DNA of 64,000 nt, from contig JAGKTT010000003.1 in the NCBI GenBank assembly GCA_021153285.1, positions 1 through 64,000 of the forward strand, in the 5' to 3' direction. Below are positions 62,869 to 64,000 of the stretch, one piece after another. Each line of letters begins with the position of its first letter. Position 1 is the stretch's first letter. Both the position numbers and the translations under genes were made by a program. Source of the stretch: Bacteroidia bacterium (GTDB taxonomy: Bacteria > Bacteroidota > Bacteroidia > Bacteroidales > UBA932). The notes beneath the pieces are model-generated. The model made no database searches, was not told where the DNA came from, and worked only from the letters and a program-made list of their open reading frames with translations.

Positions 62869-63816
62869 ATGGCAAGAAAGAACATCAGACTTGAAGCGAT
62901 AGACCCGCTGGAAATTTACGGTGCCGCAAACAAGAACCTTGAAGCATTATGCAGTTACTTCCCCGAGCTCAAGGTAGTTGCAAGAGGAAACGAGATAATG
63001 TTGGAAGGAAAGGAGACAGATATCGAGGAGTTCGAAACAAAGGTGAAGATGCTGATCGAAAGAAGGCATCACAAAATGAACATCACCCCATATGATGTGG
63101 AGGATATGTTTGACGGAGAGATTTCACCAGACAGATTCAAGCTCTGCGGTACTTCCGTTATCGTTCACGGTAACGACGGAAAGCCGATCAAGGCCCGCAA
63201 CCGGACTCAGGAAGAAATGGTGAAGTCATATTTCGAGAACGACCTTATATTTGCTGTAGGTCCTGCCGGTACAGGTAAGACTTACATAGCCATAGCACTT
63301 GCTGTCAGAGCATTGAAAAACAGAGAGATAAAGAGGATAATCCTCACCAGGCCGGCTGTAGAGGCGGGTGAAAGACTCGGATTCCTTCCCGGCGACCTTA
63401 AAGACAAGCTCGACCCATATCTACAGCCCCTTTATGATGCGTTAGGAGATATGATTCCTGCCAAAAGACTGCAGGAATTTATGGCGGAAGGTACGATACA
63501 GATTGCCCCGTTGGCCTATATGCGAGGACGCACCCTGGACAGGGCCTGCGTGATCCTTGACGAGGCACAGAACACCAATCTCGGCCAGCTGAAGATGTTC
63601 CTTACCAGAATGGGATGTGATGCAAAATTCATAGTGACAGGTGACGCAAGTCAGATCGACCTGCCGAACAAGAAAGATTCAGGACTGCTCAGAGGTATAG
63701 AACTAACGAAAGATATCAAAGGTATAAAGACAATATTCTTCAAGAACGAAGACATAGTCCGACACCATCTGGTAGCGAAGATAGTAAAGGCATTTGAAAA
63801 AGGGGAAACGGTCTGA
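62869..63816 (+). CDS. phoH: PhoH-family ATPase
   Basis: 315 residues. N-terminal KH-like/PhoH extension (about 1-105), then a P-loop ATPase with Walker A GPAGTGKTY (about 131-139), LTRPAVEAGERLGFLPGDL (about 161-179), Walker B VILDEAQN (about 228-235) and GDASQIDLP (sensor region). Cytoplasmic; PhoH proteins are linked to RNA handling, and in bacteria often act with YbeY and other RNA genes. Directly follows CapA with no gap. Its stop codon lies in the terminator hairpin. Confidence 0.92.
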   Translation: MARKNIRLEAIDPLEIYGAANKNLEALCSYFPELKVVARGNEIMLEGKETDIEEFETKVKMLIERRHHKMNITPYDVEDMFDGEISPDRFKLCGTSVIVHGNDGKPIKARNRTQEEMVKSYFENDLIFAVGPAGTGKTYIAIALAVRALKNREIKRIILTRPAVEAGERLGFLPGDLKDKLDPYLQPLYDALGDMIPAKRLQEFMAEGTIQIAPLAYMRGRTLDRACVILDEAQNTNLGQLKMFLTRMGCDAKFIVTGDASQIDLPNKKDSGLLRGIELTKDIKGIKTIFFKNEDIVRHHLVAKIVKAFEKGETV

Positions 63817-63833
63817 ACCGTCTCCCCTTTTCT
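63797..63833 (+). terminator. Rho-independent terminator of phoH
   Basis: AAAAGGGGAAACGG pairs with CCGTCTCCCCTTTT (one mismatch), loop TCTGAA, then T-rich. It overlaps the final codons of phoH. Confidence 0.85.
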
Positions 63834-63856
63834 TATTAAGATCCGTATCTGCCGAA

Positions 63857-64000
63857 TTAGCTTGGCTGACCAGTCTTCACAACTTCATTGTATTTGTTAT
63901 AAGCTGCCTCATACTCTGCTCCCTTTGAGATATTGCGGTAGTAGATATTCTTGAGGTACTCAGCGATGCTTACCTTAAGATTATTATCCTTAGTCACAGC
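63857..64000 (-). CDS. C-terminal end of an unidentified protein
   Basis: Minus-strand reading frame entering from the right edge, 47 residues visible before TAA (63859-63857): AVTKDNNLKVSIAEYLKNI and on to KTGQPS. It is helical and charged, and could be the end of a TPR-type protein, but too little is present to assign a family. Convergent with phoH, 40 bases away. Confidence 0.5.
   Translation of the reverse strand, partial: AVTKDNNLKVSIAEYLKNIYYRNISKGAEYEAAYNKYNEVVKTGQPS

Noticed and set aside
1..64000. tRNA, rRNA or prophage genes
   Set aside because: Intergenic gaps were read on both strands and no tRNA cloverleaf, rRNA segment, integrase or phage structural gene was recognised; short or unusual tRNAs could still be missed without a search tool.

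Overview
The window is chromosomal DNA from a member of the Bacteroidota, most likely the order Bacteroidales. The evidence is the promoter grammar (a TTG or TTTG box 18-21 bases before TAnnTTTG, seen upstream of many genes), the near absence of Shine-Dalgarno sequences, and the protein families present: golvesin-domain amidase, lipoprotein TPR regulator with a degenerate LuxR-like end, BspA-type leucine-rich repeats, YitT, SPOR lipoprotein, and glycosidases with lipoprotein or Sec signals. The genus cannot be named from sequence alone. No rRNA, tRNA, CRISPR array, transposase, integrase or phage gene was seen. About 44 genes are called; the first (murF) and the last (minus strand, 63857-64000) run off the window.

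Layout. 1-3358: murF-dut (minus), then a small secreted protein and a TPR lipoprotein regulator (plus), separated and flanked by inverted and direct repeats. 3371-10037: a tight minus-strand operon of TPR protein, HAD phosphatase, metallo-beta-lactamase-fold hydrolase, NagD-like phosphatase and GH3 beta-glucosidase. 10143-20594: plus-strand M28 peptidase, MsbA-like ABC exporter, VanZ-like protein, golvesin/amidase protein and CyuA-type cysteine desulfidase, then a NagB/PIG-L fusion and a stand-alone nagB. 20762-24498: a secreted GH31 enzyme and a leucine-rich-repeat lipoprotein. 24499-25204 is a non-coding convergent gap packed with about nine different stem-loops.

25205-40832 is the metabolic heart of the window, devoted to plant pentoses. 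A minus-strand operon encodes a GH43-derived lipoprotein remnant, a GH31 alpha-xylosidase-like lipoprotein with a PA14 insert, xylB, xylA and a xylose/proton symporter. Two GH51 arabinofuranosidases of different types, an exported aldose 1-epimerase and transketolase follow. Together they would release xylose and arabinose outside or in the periplasm, import xylose, convert it to xylulose 5-phosphate and feed it into the pentose phosphate pathway. No SusC/SusD pair is present, so this is a downstream processing locus rather than a complete polysaccharide utilization locus.

41174-64000 is mixed: an organophosphate/phosphate antiporter-family transporter, a 71-residue winged-helix protein, S1/P1 nuclease, a cobalamin riboswitch driving a BtuB-like receptor and a short FecCD permease, low-molecular-weight phosphatase plus alanine racemase, a zinc peptidase, a DUF4886 protein, an M28 membrane peptidase, ettA, a membrane-anchored AraC regulator, leuS with two YitT genes, a degenerate M28 peptidase fused to a TonB C-terminal domain, a SPOR lipoprotein, CapA and PhoH.

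Most of the window is ordinary. The parts that deserve a second look are the stem-loop array at 24575-25182, the repeat-flanked small secreted protein gene at 1242-1625, two proteins whose enzyme domains have lost catalytic residues (the NagB/PIG-L fusion and the M28/TonB fusion), and the GH43 remnant at 32478-32999.
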